Shown here: positions 1 to 10,955 of the stretch, piece by piece
Numbering within the stretch: the stretch's first letter is position 1
How the letters are laid out: every line of letters starts with the position of its first letter
DNA from: Chrysoporthe austroafricana
Taxonomy: Eukaryota; Ascomycota; Sordariomycetes; Diaporthales; Cryphonectriaceae
Assembly (NCBI GenBank): GCA_001051155.2
Contig: JYIP02000008.1
Coordinates: 2,852,001-2,916,000 of the forward strand
Direction of reading: 5' to 3'
DNA: 64,000 bases
Notes under the pieces: model-generated
Told to the model about the DNA's origin: nothing
Databases searched by the model: none
What the model saw: only the letters and a program-made list of their open reading frames with translations
Translations under genes and position numbers: made by a program

Positions 1-1448
1 TTCATTTCGGAGCATACCAGCAGCAAAGGAGATTTGGCCCCAGCGATAAGTCTTCTGACCGTCGCTACTTAGGACCACCAGCCGACGCCACACGTCCACC
101 ATATTTCCCAGGCCCAGACTGGTCGAGGTCGCCGAGTCCCAGGCAGCTCCAGCAGGCTCGAAACGTGTCACTTGGTAACCTTATCGCAAGGCGTTCGTGG
201 CAATATTGCTGCTGGGGCTTTCGGCTTATCTGCGATTTAGTACTAATACGTGGTAGAGGGGCTGCGATCCTTCATCGGATTGCGATGATCGAAACACAGC
301 CTTCCGAGGGTCTGGGATGGATCGATCAAAGCCACAGCCATGTTGAACCCCAGGCGGGTCGAGTACCCATAAGCGCCATACTGGGGCCGTAGGTAGTCTC
401 TGCACAGTGTAACAATACCTAGGTAGCCACCAGGACAGGCTTGCGAATGCGATGACAAAGGTCTCCTTCCACCTGTTCCTTTTGGCACGGGCCTTTTGTT
501 GCAGAGCATTCCATTCTGGGCATGCAGTTCATAGACGTCGGGGCTAATTCTGCGCGCAGGCTGGCCCTGCATAAGGAGTACAAATGCCACATCCTGAGAT
601 GCCCATAACCGGGGATCCCAACCCGATCTCTCAGGACACGCCCTGTTTTCAATATGAGGACCCTCTCGCAGCGGTGACCCTCGAGAAATACCTACCGCAG
701 CTTGACAGCCACGGCATAGTGGTGACTGCCCCCGGCCTGGGACCATCTTTTGCGAGCCTTCTCCCGGCCCTCTCCAGGGTTTCCGACTCTCTATGTTGCA
801 GCGTTGTTCCCTACGTCTCCTATCTTGGGGCATCACTCACCCTTGCGGAAGAGGCATCTTGCAGACTCTGTCTTCACACCGGACTCACATACGCGATAGG
901 CACACAGTGCACGCTATCTTCCACCGCCCGACCCGCGACGACAGTATACCCAAGCCGAGCTAGAGAGTGTTCTCTCGTACAACCCCGTGCAAATTGCCCT
1001 TGTTTATATACTTCCATGACGCGTTCGCATTGGCCACTCGGAGCTGATCATCGCATCCGCCCTCGCGCCGCGGCGTCGGTGTTTGTGCTTGTGCTTTGCA
1101 GCCGACAGGCTTGCCCTCGAGCACAAGCAGCGGAGCCTAGCCGAGGTGAGCTGAGAAACTGTTACGTATGCCCCGTTGTGCAGAGGGCAAAAGGACAGTG
1201 GAACGCCTTCGGGATTGCTCTTAAGGTACCTAGAAGCCACAGGGCCACAACGGACAACAGCTACACCAGGTCCTCATCGGCGCCACTCGGTTTTGCTCCT
1301 CCTTAACCCTGCGAACACCGGCAAGATCCGTCTCACGAAGGGCCACGTCGACCTGGGGGACAATCAGTTCGCACCCGACTACGTCGACAGGGTACACCTC
1401 TCAGACCCGAGCTTGGATCCGGTCCGGCGGCGGCGGCCCTGGCACAAT
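1..1448. other. Upstream region, no supported gene
   Basis: Open frames here overlap on both strands and none shows a recognisable domain, a compatible splice pattern or a convincing start. The last few hundred bases probably hold the promoter and 5' untranslated region of the Zn2Cys6 regulator that follows. Confidence 0.5.
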
Positions 1449-4400
1449 ATGCATGCTGGACGTTCTACGAAGCGGCCAGGCGACGGCATGGCTTCGCCTC
1501 TAGACAGCCCGTCCGGCTCGGCCAAGTCAAAGCTTCCTAGACTGGAAAAGAGGACGGAGGACTTTTCGTCGATCGTCAAGAACAAGCTTTCGTCTTATTC
1601 ACGAACGGGTCAGGCTTGTGACCGATGCAAGGTACGTCGTTCATTCTAAAGTAGCCGTTTCGAGTCTCGTTCGTCCTTCCGTCCTCTCGCCTCCTTCTTC
1701 TTATCCGGAGTGCCGCCAGTACCGTGCGGGCAAGAAACTCCACTCTATATGTTTTCGATGCTTCGGCTGCAATCAGAAAAGTCAATTGGAATAGAACCCG
1801 CAGGCTACTCGGGCCTAGCAACGCAGAAAGTGTCACCGGCTGCCACAGATGGTCACTGTTCTTCTTCCGCACCCTTATATTACTACAGTGTATTGCATGA
1901 CGGCCCTGTCTGACCTGCGCGTAATACCCTCCACAGGTTCGCAAGATCCGTTGCGATGCGCTTCCTGATGGATGCACCAACTGCACCCAACAAAATCTTG
2001 AATGCTATGTTACCGACAGGGTGACAGGCAGGACAGAGCGTCGTGGCTACTTACAGCAGCTGGAACGAGAGAAAAGGAGCATGCTGAGCCACATACGAGA
2101 CCTCGAGAAGCTGCTTGAGGACAAAGGCATCCAGGTACGGCCATGGCAGACCTCTTCCGACTACGCGTCAGAGACGCCTTTTGACCTCGAGATGAATCCA
2201 ACTTCGGAGGGCCTTTGGGCGCAGTCTGGTTCGTTGTCGACCACAGAGCTCAAGGCTGAGGGCCAGTCGTCGAACAGCTGGCCGCCGGGCCAGCACGCAT
2301 CTTCCTCAAAGATACACGACGCCGCCAGCACCGCGAGGCCCATCGGTTGCCATTTGGGCGTGTTGAGAGATAGCGCGCCGCTGAGTAGTATTAACGGAAC
2401 CCAACTCTCCATCCTCGGCACTACGATAGACATCACTTCCTTCGACACCCCCGACATGGACGGACCTCCTGCTGGCACACCAAAGGATGCCCCTATATAC
2501 AACAAATCCCTACAGTCCTTCTACAATTCGGTTGCCAAGGTCAACCCGCCAATGGAGGCACCGTTGCCACCCAGAGATGAAGCACTCAATTACTCCGAGT
2601 GGTTCTTTAGTTTGATGGGAGCCTTCTTGCCGCTACTCCACAAGCCTACGTATATGAGATTGGTAGGCGCACACCACTTCCGTCAAATGAGCTCCGGCCA
2701 GCTCTGGTCCGGACGCAGTCTAATGTATTGTGGGTCGATAGCTTTCTCGCATATACGACGAACCGGATTTCAGGCCAGAAACGGCGGAGCTCGTCATAAT
2801 TCACATGGTCTTCGCAATCATGTGCTACCAGTTTGGCTGCCGGAACGGCGAGGACCCCGAGAAGAGAAACCAGCTCAACCAACTCTCCAACATGCACTAC
2901 CACTGGAGTCTTGACAAGACCTGGAACCTTGCGGGAGAGGTGTCACTGACATCGGTCCAAGCTCTCGTGCTGATGGCCTACCACTGCCGGGGGTTCCCGA
3001 AACCTGGACCGGCATGGCTAATTGCCTCGCTGGCATGGAACAGGGCGATCGATTTTAATCTGCATCGAGCCTACCTGAGGCAAGACGAGCCGACCACTCT
3101 TGAGAACGAGATGCGAAAACGGATCTTTTGGTCGCTGTTCACTATGGTAGTATCGCTGTCCGGACGGCTGGGCAAGCCGATGCCCATCCGTGCAGAGGAT
3201 ATCGACGTAGACTACCCCGTCGCGATTCCTGACGAATGCCTGGCCGATGAGGGCATTACCGACTCGGCGAGGATAGGAGAGAGCCACTGCACCGTGGCCC
3301 TCGCCAGTTTCAAGCTGGCATTTCTGTTCATGGATATGTGGAACAGCGTGTATTCTGCGCAGCAGGACCCCAACAGATACGTCGAGGAGTTGCGGCGAGT
3401 TGAACGAGGCTACTGGGCCTTCCAGAGAGACCTGCCGGAGGCGCTGAAGTCAGATAGACGCAAAGCGGGCCAGTTAGTCCCAGCAACATGGCTGGACGCT
3501 GCTGGTTATGAATTTCTGCTCTGCCTACGACACCCCTCGCGCTGCGCCACGAGCGACCCTGCTGTCCTTGCCGAGAACTACAGGATCTGTGAGGATGCGG
3601 CAAAGAAGCTGTTGCAGACGGCCACCTACCTGGCCAAGATGAAATCCCTGGACACGACCTGGTACCAGATGGCCGTCTACGTCGCGGCTATCTTCACCCT
3701 GCTGGCCTCGCGGTGGAACAAACGCACCGAGACCACTCCGGCAGAGCTGGCAGATCTGAAGGAGCATACGGACATGGGCTTATCTGTCATCAGCGAGATC
3801 CTGAAATACATTGGTACGTGCTCTAGGAGCCCGCTCCCTGTGCCGCTACTCACCGGACAATCCAGGAGCCTCCGGCGCTCGGGTGCTGAACCAGATCACT
3901 TCGGTGATCGACCGGACGGTAGCAAGCATCGAGCAAGGGATGAGGTCCCGGCGAAGCAGCCGCACGCCGACGATACAGCAGCTTCCAGGCGGGTCCTCGA
4001 CGCACGACGACTTCGGCACGGCCGGCGGGCGAGGACCCACCTCGAGATCAGCGTCAGGCACGCCGGTGCCCATGTCGACCGGCGCCGACCAGATGCCGGT
4101 CTCACGCATGGGCGGCGTCCAGACGACCACTACGACGTACTACAACACGCCACTCACCCAGATCAACACGGCGTATCCGCAGATGGGCTACCACGAGCTC
4201 GGCACGCCGACGACGAGCGCCAGCGCGTCCTACACTCCCATGACCGACTCCTCTTCACAGCGCCGGTATCTCTACGCCACGTCAGCAACGCAGATGGTAG
4301 CCAACACGCCCGGTAGCTCGCCGCAGCCGGCCACGGCACAGCACAACCCCATGATGTCCTACGGCGGTCAAGCCCAGCCTGGACCGCCGGCGGCCCACCA

Positions 4401-4659
4401 GCATGAGCAGCAGCACATGACCGGCGGGGCACACTGGATGGGTCTCCCCAGCGGAGGCAACCCGTGGAGCGAGTGGGCGACCGCGATGGTGGACCCGTCG
4501 ACCGAGGATCGGTACAGCGCGAACGCGTTACTGACGCTCGGCGGTGGCCAGCGGGGGCCCGGGGATGCTGGCGGCGGCGAGATGGCCGGCGTGCAGTCCG
4601 GGCAGACGGAACAGTGGCCTATGGTGGTGTTCCACCCTCCGAACGTTTCAGGGTCTTGA
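1449..4659 (+). CDS. Zn2Cys6 transcription factor, RosA/NosA-like
   Basis: Fungal binuclear-zinc transcription factor, acting in the nucleus. Exons 1449-1631, 1937-2662, 2742-3813 and 3866-4659 give 924 residues, and all phases close exactly. The zinc cluster is split by intron 1 and reads C57, C60, C67, C74, C77, C84 (spacing 2-6-6-2-6). A short coiled coil follows (about residues 95-120), then a fungal-specific transcription factor domain over roughly 280-650, and a Gln/Pro/Ser/Thr-rich tail. Intron 2 is supported by a CTAAT branch site and rejoins the frame at the motif YDEPDF. The start at 1449 is the first ATG that precedes the conserved block; 1488 is an in-frame alternative. The N-terminal block KSKLPRLEKRTEDF and the zinc cluster resemble the RosA/NosA regulators of sexual development in Aspergillus, as remembered. 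Family is secure, the orthologue is not. Confidence 0.85.
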
Positions 4660-7131
4660 TGAGCCAGGCGCGCGATGTCCACCGCAGGAGAGAGAGAAGT
4701 CGACTGGTATCAGCCGCGCCGAGAACTGGTTAGATTCAGGGGGTGTGAGCAGAGTGGACCGTCATAGTGATACCCTGATAAGTAGCGAGCAGGCACCTGG
4801 GTCAGAGCACGGACACAATCAAGCTCTCACCCTTGGACAGCTGAAAACAGACGTCCAGGCCCAGGGCTAAAGCGCATAGTGGTGCCCGCAGAGTCAGGTC
4901 CGGGTTTGAGAATAGCGCGCTCTGAAGTGAACCAGACGCGCCAGGCCAGGCAGCCGAGAGAGAGACAGGAATGGCGTCACCAGTCATATTATCACCCGCC
5001 GGGAAATATTGCGCATAACATAATGCCGGCTTGGCGAGAAACGCGCTCTGTCTGGACAGCGCCCAAGACCAACAAGTTCGTGCTTGTACTGAAGGCATAG
5101 CAAGGAAGTAAGGCGATGTGGCATCCGAGGTAGTTTTTTTTAGAGCACCTATACCCCTTGGTTCGACGATGTATCGCTAAGCATTTGCCTCTCCTGACCG
5201 AAGGTTCTTGCGCCTCCTAGCGCAACGCCCTTCTTAAGACACGAGGACAGGATGAGTCTGATGCTACAGTACGCATCTGCTGGCCCTTCACCTGTGTGCA
5301 GCAGCACGCTCTGTGCTACTGAGTATGTACTCCACCACAGTAGCGCGCAGGCGGTTATACGTCCAGCCGGGGCTTTACCTCTCACGCCGCATAGACTCGG
5401 CGCTTGCAGGACCAGATAACGTTACGTGAGCTTAATTCCCGAGGGCTGGAAGGACTGGGTTATGTGGATGTTTCTCAAGTGCTACTACGTAGTATTCATT
5501 CCATCACTTTCCTTCTGCAAGGGATGAGGGTGCTGCTACTGCGAGTGTGGGCCGGTGGCACGGTGGGTACGGGCAGCCGACGAGGGAAAATCTGCATACC
5601 ATAATAGTACTAAGTAGTAATTCAACAGAATACGCGTGTAGCCCAGCCCAGCCTAATACGCGATCTCCCTTGGCCTCCTCGCCTCCTCCCCCCACGTCAT
5701 GGAGAGTGGGGGCCACTTGTGCCTTGTGCATGCACGCGGGATGAGCGTGATATCGTGTCTGTAGCCTGCATCGCGCAGCCCACTTCGGTCCGTACTGTCC
5801 TTGCTTAGGCCTGCAGGTGCTGCTCCATACCACGGCACCTGTGAGCACCGGATCCACAGAGGAGGGCATGTTAGCACCCACTCCAGCCGGCACGGCATGC
5901 GCTTGAGGACGAAGGAATCTTTCATGCAACTGCTCCCGACCCAGCCGTTCCCACCACGGTACTCACTGCTGGACCACACTGCTGTTGGTAGGCACCGTCG
6001 CTACTTATAGCTCTCGCCCAGCGTCTGAGAGGCCAGCTCCGCCGTGGCTGCTCCGTACACGTCACTGCCAGCCGAGGAGATGTCCCTCGTACCCACCGTG
6101 GTCATGCAGCCGGCTCGGGTGGATGACACTGCTGCTCAGTAGAGGTCTGACGCTGGATCTTGCCCACGCCTGGCGCCCTGAGCGCCTCGTCTACCGCTGT
6201 AGCTAGGTCGACGGTGAGGACATCCAGTCTCGTGCCTACAGGACGCCGGTGGGCGGTCCTGTGGACACTGCCACGAGCGGCAGCGCGGTGGTCAGGCCAC
6301 CCGCCTGCCTCCGAGCCACTGATGTCGACGGCGAGGAGCCCACACCAACCAGACTCTTACTGCTATGATATGTCTTCCGTACTAAGGGGCGAAGACACCA
6401 CCCTGCGTCCGCACATCCGGCGGCGCAGAACCGGCACGCGCCGCCTGGTCACGCCCTCGCCTCCGCGCATCCGAGAAAGGGGCGTCGGGCCTGGCGCCAT
6501 CGAGGTCACGGTTCCTTCGGCGCAGGCACACACGCTTTAGGTTCAGGACGTCGATGCTTGTCGCCGGTTTTGGTGGTCAGGTGGCTCACGGCTGAGGAAA
6601 GCTTGTCGCCCTCGAAACAGGGGGCAGAAGGGGGTTGCTCTCAGGCCTGGCCTCACTTCTCCGCGGTGGTCTCCAGCCGCCGACGTTGAACCTACTCTCC
6701 CCGGAGCGGACGCATCCGGTCGGGTCATGCCGAGAAGTCCCTGCAAGCAAGATTCTTGTCTGTCAGCCTGGCTGTCAGCCTGCGCCCGGCCGACGTCTGC
6801 TGCCACATACTTTGCGGACCCCCCGGTCGAGGGCCGCAGGGCCAGGGGAGCAGACGACTGTCATGGCTCGGCTCGCACAGCCCTCGACGTCGAACCTAGC
6901 TGGGCTGACGGCTCAGACTACCGGGGGGCGCAGCCTGAGGGCCGACAGACATCATGAGCTTGGCCCCCCCTGTAGGCATGACTTCGCGATGCTCGAGCGC
7001 GACCCAGCACCGCGGGTCTGGACCACGCCGTTGGCTGCAAAGCACGTACGATCGTAGGGCTTGGGGTGCGCCAAGGGCCACGGGCATGACACTACCTACC
7101 TGACTACGTAGTCCGGCGAGGGCACAGTCCT

Positions 7132-7168
7132 TCCTCTCTCTCTCTCTCTCCCCCTCTCCCTCTCCCTC
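7132..7168. repeat. CT-rich microsatellite
   Basis: A run of CT dinucleotides followed by CCCTCT-type units, lying between genes. Confidence 0.8.
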
Positions 7169-8268
7169 TAGTATCGATGCCGTCCGAGGGCCGCCGAGCC
7201 TCCGCGGCCAGACAGGACAGGACGGTGGATCAGCAAGACTCGGACGGGGGGTGGATCACGCACTGCGTGCTGCCGTAGTACTGCACTGCACCCCAGTACC
7301 ATACAAAGTAGTATTACTATGGTACCTACCTATGTGGATAACCCTCGCGACTATCCCAAAGGGGAAAGCCATCGACCTCGACCTAGATCACCGCCGATCT
7401 CTGCGACCAGGCCAAACCGTTCATAGCAGCCAGCAGTCAGCCGATCGCAACTACATAAGTCGTAGGGCGGGATGATAGGACAAAGAACCAAGGAGCAGCT
7501 AGGGCCCTAGGGGGCACTGCGACAGCCGGCACCGAGCGAGGATGGGCCCATCCTCCCCCTCTCCCCTCTCCCCTCTTCTCCCCCGGAAACGACGAAGGCG
7601 GCCTGTCAACAGGGTTGTCGTCCTCCCTCCTGGGGCCAGTGAGATGCGGGTAATTACTCCTCAGCGCACCGCACCCATGCGTCGGGGGCCCGGGCGCGCT
7701 GGGGACGACAAGCAGCGCGTGCGCCCGGTATGTTTTCCGGGGGAAGAAGGGGGGCCCCCGGTGCCTCAGCTTGCTATGGGTTGGCAGTCTGCCTTGCCGG
7801 AGGCCGACTCGTGTGTACGCGTATTGGGCTCCCGCGCTTGGGTAGGGCGGTTGTTCTGGAAAAGGGCTAGCGAGATTGACTGGCTTTCTCCGCCGGGCGA
7901 ATGCCACAGTACGGATTACTACAGTACTTGGGATTCCTGCGGGCTGATCCTGGAGTTAAAGCCGGTTTCAGGAGGGCACCGTGGGCACACCCAGGCCGCC
8001 CGCAGCCCGAGCTGGCTGGCAGGGCGGTCCGACCTGCGATTTAATCCTCAACGTCACCCCCTTCCGACCTTGAAACGTGTCAGGCCTGGCCGAGACGTAC
8101 GTCTAGATCTCGCGCGTTTCTCTTGATGCCGGCATAGCACCGCTCAACCACAGAGACCCAGCTTTCCACCGTCCCACGTACGTCCCAAGACTATCCGCCT
8201 GCCAGCGCGCCCCGGCCCGAGCGAGGTTGGATCTGATACTCTGCTGCCCTGTCCAGCCAGCCCTATAG

Positions 8269-8304
8269 CTGGGTCACCCTCTGGGTCACCCTCTGGGTCA
8301 CCCT
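8269..8304. repeat. 12-bp tandem repeat, three copies
   Basis: Three perfect copies of ctgggtcaccct, followed by a partial fourth. It lies about 230 bp upstream of the start codon of the UPC2-like regulator. Each copy contains GGTCACC, a near-palindrome that could be read by a DNA-binding protein, but this is only a suggestion. Confidence 0.85.
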
Positions 8305-8395
8305 CTGGGCATCCTGGTAACAGCCCGCCGTCCGCTGTCCACCAGGGCTTCGCTCTCGCTCTCGGCAGCACCGTACCGAGACGGTGAGTGAGGGA

Positions 8396-8430
8396 GGGAG
8401 AGAGAGAGAGAGAGTGTGTGTGTGTGTGTG
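8396..8430. repeat. GA/TG compound microsatellite
   Basis: About eight GA dinucleotides run directly into about eight TG dinucleotides, just upstream of the UPC2-like gene. Confidence 0.85.
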
Positions 8431-8536
8431 AGGGAGGAAGAGAGAGAGGAGCAGAGATAGGGAGAGAGGGGGGAAGACTCCTTCATTGGTCAGCGGGCCT
8501 CGAGCGAGGGGCCTTTGATGAAGGGAGCCTGTCTCG

Positions 8537-10203
8537 ATGCCGCGGCTCGGGTATACAAAGTCGCGCAATGGGTGTATGCGCTGTCGCCAGAGGCGGGTGA
8601 AGGTAAGCCAGCCAAGCCAGCCAGCCCCCCGACCCGGTGTAGACGCACTATCTATCTTTTTATGATCCGCACGAGCTCGGCCGTGCTCCTCTACACTACT
8701 ACTGCTACTGCTGCTCGCAGTGATACACCCGGTCCGCCTGCGGCTGCATAAAACGCCAGCTAACCCCTGCGGCAGTGCGATGAGAAACGGCCATGTGCGG
8801 CATGCGTGAGACACAATGTGAGGTGCAGCCTGCTCGACAACCCTCCACCGGGGGCCGTCCAGCGCGAGCTGCCCAAGAGGGATAGAGACCGCGCCGTCAG
8901 CATCAGCTCCGCCAGCCCCGAGAGCTCTGCCGCCAGCGTCATCACGACAGATCCGGTAAGGGGGTCCCTCGCGCCGAAGCATCTCTGCGCCCTCTGCAGG
9001 CTACAAACAGCCGTGGGCACCGGAAGTCTGACATTGTGCCTTGTGTGGATATAGAGACGGTCGCTCCCGGACTTCAACCGCTCGCCCTCGTCTACCCTCG
9101 TGGCTCGCACCCCTACCGAGCTCAACGAACTCCCAACCTCCAGCGTGTCCGCCTACCCTGACCTGGACGGGTTCCAGGTGCAGTCAGCGACGCCGACCTC
9201 CACGGCCGAGGACCCGTTCCCCTACTTCGACAAGTTTATGCTGCCGATCGGCATCGAGCGGGAGGCCGCGTGGGTCCAGGACCTGGAGCTGATGCACCAC
9301 TACAGCGTCATCACGTCGCCGACGCTCCCCCGGGCCCAGGACGAGCTGCACGTCTGGCAGCAGCAGGTGCCCAAGCTCGCGTTCCAGTACCCCTTCCTGG
9401 TGCACCAGATGCTCGCCGTGGCCGCCTTCCACAAGGCCTACCTGGAGCCCGAGCGCCACGGCGAGCACTCGCTCCGCGCCTCGCAGCACCAGAACCGGTC
9501 CATCGAGGGCGTGCGCGCGCTGCTGGCCGACATCACCGCCGAGAACTGCCACGCCCTGTTCATGGCCTCCTCCCTCCTCCTCGTCGGCGCCTTCGGCTCC
9601 TTCGCCAACGCCAAGGCCACCGCCTCGCCGCTGCTCGGCGGCCAGCGGCCGCCGACCATCGAGGACATGATCGACGTCTTCATCCTCGACCGCGGCGTCG
9701 CGAGCGTGCTCCAGTCGTCGGAGCCGACCATCCAGGCCGGCTACTTCCGCGACCTCTTCCACTTCAAGGCCCTCAAGAGGGTCAACCCCTTCATGCAGCA
9801 GGTCGCCAAGGAGCTGCGGAGCCTGGGCGCGCAGATCAACCAGGACGAGAGCCTGGGCCGCATGGTGCGCATCCTAGTCAACATCGAGATCACCAAGCTC
9901 ATCGACGCCGTGGAGAAGGCCGTTGTCACCACCGAGGAGGCCGAGATGCGCGTCACCACGTACTGGCCCATCACCATCGCCGAGGACTACATCACGCTGC
10001 TGAGGCAGAGGAACGAGGTGGCGCTGCTGGTGATCATCTTCTATTGCAGCGTCGTGCACAGGGCCGAGGCGACGGTATGGTTCCTCAAGGGGTGGGGCAC
10101 CAGCGTCGCCGCCGACGTGGACAAGCTCATCTCCCCGAAGTGGCGGGCCGCCGTGAAGTGGCCGCTCGAGGAGCTGAAGAAACCGTCACAGCCGACGACT
10201 TGA
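8537..10203 (+). CDS. Zn2Cys6 transcription factor, UPC2-like (sterol uptake control type)
   Basis: Nuclear regulator of the family that includes yeast Upc2/Ecm22 and many uncharacterised fungal proteins. Exons 8537-8602, 8776-8955 and 9055-10203 give 464 residues. Exon 1 encodes MPRLGYTKSRNGCMRCRQRR plus two residues, and intron 1 (with a CTAAC branch site) interrupts the zinc cluster, whose cysteines are C13, C16, C23, C29, C32 and C39 (spacing 2-6-5-2-6). The segment around ELMHHYSVITSPTLPR and YPFLVHQMLAVAAFH is the typical start of the C-terminal regulatory domain in this family. A very GC-rich third codon position creates long open frames in other phases of exon 3, which are artefacts. 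A role in sterol control is not implied: most filamentous-fungal members have other or unknown targets, and no sterol gene is adjacent. Confidence 0.87.
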
Positions 10204-10955
10204 CCAGTTGCAGGGCCGGTTTGCCCCGGGGGGGGGGGCCCGGGGGAAGGGGTTGTTTCCAGGACTTGTATCAGCATCTAGGGCTGGGGGACATGACGGT
10301 GTTGTTCGGGTGTGTTCGGGTTGGATTCGGGTGTTCGCATGGGTCGTTATGATGGCTATTACGTACGGAGCATTGGGTATACCTAGATGGCACGCTATTG
10401 CGTCTTTATGCAAAGATATGTAACATTCGCGGTTGGGGCATGGCGTCTGTTGTTGACACCCCGTTGGCAGACCTTAGTCTGAAAGGGTGGATCCCATCGC
10501 GGTGAGCCTCAAACCAAACCTTGCTGAGGTTTGTATGAGCTGTGTACGCAAGAAGACTATAGCATATTGGAGACGGAGTATTGGAAGCAATAAAGAACCA
10601 TTCACCTCTTCACCTACGCCAAGGAAGCCCTGGGGTCTAATTTAAGGCTGTCATTGACGCGTACGGGCACAATGATCGGACCCGGTATTTCCGGACACCC
10701 CTCCCGAGCAGCACCACCTATAGAGACAAATAGATACATTCTCAATTTATTTCTTCTATTCAGCTACCACAATACATTCCTCTTCAGCAATAGGTAAATC
10801 GACGTCGCTCTCTCTAAGTTGATAGGAAACGAATATCGAATACGATAGCGACAGGATACTTAACTTGGACAACTTGATGGTTGTTGGACTCTGCCGTCCA
10901 TCTGGCGTGTGTCCTTGTTCTTTAGCCGAGATATTTGATCTCCGTCGACCCAGCT
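10204..10955. other. Intergenic, convergent 3' ends
   Basis: Space between the UPC2-like gene (plus strand) and the TPR-CHAT gene (minus strand), which point at each other. It begins with a G-tract around 10230-10245 and becomes AT-rich from about 10550. No gene is seen. Confidence 0.5.

Larger units (their letters stand above)
4660..8536. other. 3.9-kb gene-poor interval with microsatellites
   Basis: No gene is supported here. Frames are short, GC-rich and overlapping, with no recognisable domain. The interval contains a CT-rich tract near 7132-7168, a 12-bp tandem repeat at 8269-8304 and a GA/TG tract at 8396-8430, and it probably carries the promoter of the downstream regulator. Confidence 0.45.

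Noticed and set aside
584..1306. 240-codon frame upstream of the first regulator
   Set aside because: Cys/Ser/Arg-rich with no domain, overlapped by frames on the other strand; no support as a gene.
9184..10352. Long open frames on the opposite strand and in another phase across the UPC2-like gene
   Set aside because: They mirror the high third-position GC of the real exon, are Arg/Gly/Ala-rich and have no domain pattern.
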